Shown here: piece by piece, positions 5,944 through 7,371 of the stretch
How positions within the stretch are numbered: the first letter of the stretch is position 1
Layout: every line of letters starts with the position of its first letter
Source: DATHBR01 sp036389955
Lineage (GTDB): Bacteria > Myxococcota > Myxococcia > Myxococcales > Myxococcaceae
Length of the DNA stretch: 7,371 bases
Assembly (NCBI GenBank): GCA_036389955.1
Contig: DASVVJ010000061.1
Span: 1-7,371, forward strand
Direction of reading: 5' to 3'
Notes under the pieces: generated by a model
The model's input: the letters and a program-made list of their open reading frames with translations, nothing else
Told to the model about the DNA's origin: nothing
The model's database searches: none
Position numbers and translations under genes: made by a program

Positions 5944-6978
5944 ATGGAGTTCAGGCAGCTCGGTGGTTCGGGTTTCAAGGTTCCCGTGCTCAGTCTTGGC
6001 ACCGGCACGTTCGGCGGCAGCAACGAGTTCTTCCGGGGCTTCGGCACCAGCGGAGCGGACGAGGCCACGCGCCTGGTCAGCATCTGCCTGGAGGCGGGGC
6101 TGAACATGTTCGACTCGGCGGACGTGTACTCGGATGGACTGGCCGAGCAGCTGCTGGGCAAGGCCATCCAGGGCCGCCGGGATCAGGTCATCATCTCCAC
6201 CAAGGCGACCTTCCGCGCGGGCCAGGGGCCCAATGACGTCGGCTCGTCGCGCCACCACCTGCTGAAGTCGGTCGAGGGGAGCCTGCGCCGCCTCGGCACC
6301 GACTACATCGACCTGTTCCAGCTCCACGGCTTCGACGCGGTCACGCCGGTGGAGGAGACGTTGAACGCGCTGGATGACCTCGTGCGCGCGGGGAAGATCC
6401 GGTACATCGGCTGCTCGAACTTCTCGGGCTGGCACCTGATGAAGTCGCTGGCCGTGTCGGAGCGCCACAACCTGGCGCGCTACGTGGCCCACCAGGCGTA
6501 CTACTCGCTCATCGGCCGGGACTACGAGTGGGAGCTGATGCCGCTGGGGCTGGACCAGAAGGTGAGCGCGGTGGTGTGGAGCCCGCTGGGCTGGGGCCGG
6601 CTGACGGGGAAAATCCGCCGCGGCCAGCCGTTGCCGGAGGGCACCCGCCTGCGCAACGCCGTCACGGCCCAGGGCGGCCCTCAGGTCCCCGACGAGCACC
6701 TCTTCCGCGTGGTGGATGCGCTGGACGCGGTGGCCCAGGAGACGGGGAAGACGGTGCCGCAGATTGCCCTCAACTGGCTGCTGCAGCGACCCACCGTGGC
6801 CAATGTCATCATCGGCGCGCGGGACGAAGCGCAGCTGCGCCAGAACCTGGGTGCCATCGGCTGGAACCTGACGCCGGAGCAGGTGGCGAAGCTCGACGCC
6901 GCCAGCGCCGTGCCGGCCGCCTACCCGTACTGGCACCAGAAGCAGTTCAAGGAGCGCAACCCCTTCCCTACCCCCTGA
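5944..6978 (+). CDS. Aldo/keto reductase
   Basis: A 344-residue cytosolic oxidoreductase of the aldo/keto reductase superfamily that reduces aldehydes or ketones, normally with NADPH, on a TIM barrel. The start MEFRQLGGSGFKVPVLSLGT is the typical first hairpin and strand. The catalytic tetrad is complete: D57 and Y62 in NMFDSADVYSDGLAEQLLG, K87 in VIISTKATF and H128 in DLFQLHGFD. Other family marks are GTDYIDLFQLH (118-128), GKIRYIGCSNFSGWHL (150-165), the SPLGWGRLTGK loop (213-223) and the cofactor-binding PQIALNWLLQRPTVANVIIG plus AR (272-292) near the C-terminus. The length is normal for the YajO/Tas-like bacterial group. The final residues (YPYWHQKQFKERNPFPTP) resemble the usual end of this group, so the gene looks complete although an RNA-gene fragment begins five bases after its stop. 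The physiological substrate is not predictable. Confidence 0.95.
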   Translation: MEFRQLGGSGFKVPVLSLGTGTFGGSNEFFRGFGTSGADEATRLVSICLEAGLNMFDSADVYSDGLAEQLLGKAIQGRRDQVIISTKATFRAGQGPNDVGSSRHHLLKSVEGSLRRLGTDYIDLFQLHGFDAVTPVEETLNALDDLVRAGKIRYIGCSNFSGWHLMKSLAVSERHNLARYVAHQAYYSLIGRDYEWELMPLGLDQKVSAVVWSPLGWGRLTGKIRRGQPLPEGTRLRNAVTAQGGPQVPDEHLFRVVDALDAVAQETGKTVPQIALNWLLQRPTVANVIIGARDEAQLRQNLGAIGWNLTPEQVAKLDAASAVPAAYPYWHQKQFKERNPFPTP

Positions 6979-6982
6979 TGCC

Positions 6983-7014
6983 AGGCGGCGGGTTCGATTC
7001 CCGCCGCCTCCCCA
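6983..7014 (+). other. 3'-terminal fragment of a tRNA or tmRNA (possible attachment site)
   Basis: GCGGG-TTCGATT-CCCGC (6988-7004) is a perfect T-arm with the universal loop sequence TTCRANN. It is followed by CGCCTCC (7005-7011), a plausible acceptor 3' strand, and then CCA within CCCCA (7010-7014). The upstream body of the RNA is absent because the aldo/keto reductase stop is at 6976-6978. U at the position equivalent to 70 and the CGCCTCC strand fit an alanine-type acceptor, as in tmRNA (5' GGGGGCG). The discriminator plus CCA is one base short of canonical. The arm also forms a longer perfect 10-bp hairpin (6983-6992 with 7000-7009), so it could terminate the reductase transcript, although no T-run follows. 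Confidence 0.55.
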
Positions 7015-7371
7015 TTCAGCAACTCAGCAATCTTTAGTGGGCTGCGGGGCTTTTTCGTGGCCCTGGTTTCCTCATGCGCCCCCAGTGTACGCCTCCGGCA
7101 TCTCTCGCTCAGCCCTGGCGTCTCGCTCGCCCAGGGCCCACGGGAACTCTGCGGCTCACTGACTGGTGCGCAGGAGGCCCCGGCCGCGCGCTCTGCACGA
7201 ACCTGTATGCTTGTGCGGACAACTTCAGCGAGCACGCCCCGGCACCTCTCCCATGCCTGCCCCTCCCACGTTCTGTCTCCTCCGGCCAGCCCTGGCGCGA
7301 TGCTGGGCCAGCCGGCGCTGGGCGAGGTGGGTGAGCACATCGGCGTGCCTGGGGAAAGCCGGTCCACGCGC
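7015..7371. other. Right-end stretch without a recognisable gene
   Basis: Reading frames on both strands give only low-complexity Pro/Arg/Ala-rich translations without family signatures. Immediately after the RNA fragment there is a tandem pair TCAGCAAC-TCAGCAAT (7016-7031). GGGCTGCG (7038-7045) can pair with CGTGGCCC (7055-7062) with two wobbles, but the T-run lies in the loop. GCCCTGG (7112-7118) pairs perfectly with CCAGGGC (7131-7137). The 11-mer CAGCCCTGGCG occurs at 7110-7120 and again at 7287-7297. A gene might begin near the right edge, but I cannot support one. Confidence 0.4.
7112..7137. repeat. Inverted repeat (hairpin)
   Basis: GCCCTGG and CCAGGGC are perfect 7-bp arms around 12 bases. 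The stem can extend by CG/CG with one bulged C. No T-run follows on either strand, so it is not a canonical intrinsic terminator. Function unknown. Confidence 0.5.

Noticed and set aside
5283..6236. Plus-strand 317-codon frame spanning the CheB-receiver remnant and the start of the reductase
   Set aside because: It is in a different frame from both homologies and its translation is Arg/Ser-rich without motifs.
5914..6936. Minus-strand 340-codon open frame opposite the aldo/keto reductase
   Set aside because: The plus strand carries a complete catalytic tetrad and ribosome binding site; the antisense frame is a codon-bias shadow.
6911..7014. A complete tRNA or tmRNA gene
   Set aside because: Only the T-arm and acceptor 3' strand are present; the upstream bases encode the reductase C-terminus and offer no cloverleaf or matching 5' acceptor strand.
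7038..7062. Intrinsic terminator with CTTTTT
   Set aside because: The T-run falls inside the loop of the only stem I can draw, not after it.
6921..7367. Minus-strand 148-codon frame containing EAAGIEPAAW
   Set aside because: GIEP-type peptides are the usual artefact of translating the complement of a tRNA T-arm; the frame crosses the RNA fragment at 6983-7014.

Overview
The window looks like a piece of a high-GC deltaproteobacterial chromosome, most likely a myxobacterium. The evidence is very GC-rich third codon positions, a lipoprotein with a long Pro-rich spacer ahead of a beta-propeller, small secreted lipoproteins, and remnants of large signalling families (histidine kinase, CheB, receiver). 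No rRNA, complete tRNA, CRISPR array, transposase or integrase is visible, and I found no clear new defence or mobile system.

Layout. (1) 2-1015 (+) is the C-terminal two thirds of an M28 zinc metallopeptidase, cut by the left edge. (2) 978-2450 (-) is a 490-residue lipoprotein with a signal peptide, lipobox, Pro-rich linker carrying an 18-bp tandem repeat, and a beta-propeller-like body. Its 3' end overlaps the peptidase gene by 38 bp. (3) 2563-2916 (+) is a divergent small lipoprotein gene whose fourth codon is an in-frame TAG. (4) 2929-3339 (-) is a 136-residue Trp-rich protein I do not recognise, with a very good PhoB-box-like direct repeat 81 bp upstream (3420-3437). (5) 3480-3650 (-) is the last part of a histidine kinase ATPase domain, cut off upstream. 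(6) 3651-4035 has no convincing gene. (7) 4036-4857 (+) is an intact alpha/beta-hydrolase esterase of the esterase D/Fes-like type. (8) 5009-5866 (+) is a remnant of a CheB methylesterase-receiver fusion, truncated at its 5' end and losing its receiver signature near 5690. (9) 5944-6978 (+) is an intact aldo/keto reductase with a full catalytic tetrad and a good ribosome binding site. (10) Five bases after its stop, 6983-7014 matches the T-arm and acceptor 3' strand of a tRNA or tmRNA, with no body of the RNA upstream. The rest, to 7371, holds no recognisable gene.

How the parts relate. The two signalling remnants have both lost their 5' ends, and those ends face each other across the esterase segment. 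The simplest reading is that a former divergent histidine kinase / CheB-receiver pair had its middle deleted or replaced. The RNA 3'-end fragment at 6983-7014 is what an integrase leaves at one border of an integrated element, so the window to its left may belong to an old genomic island. The intact genes (M28 peptidase, two envelope lipoproteins, esterase, aldo/keto reductase) share no evident pathway. The region reads as accessory, partly decayed sequence rather than one operon.
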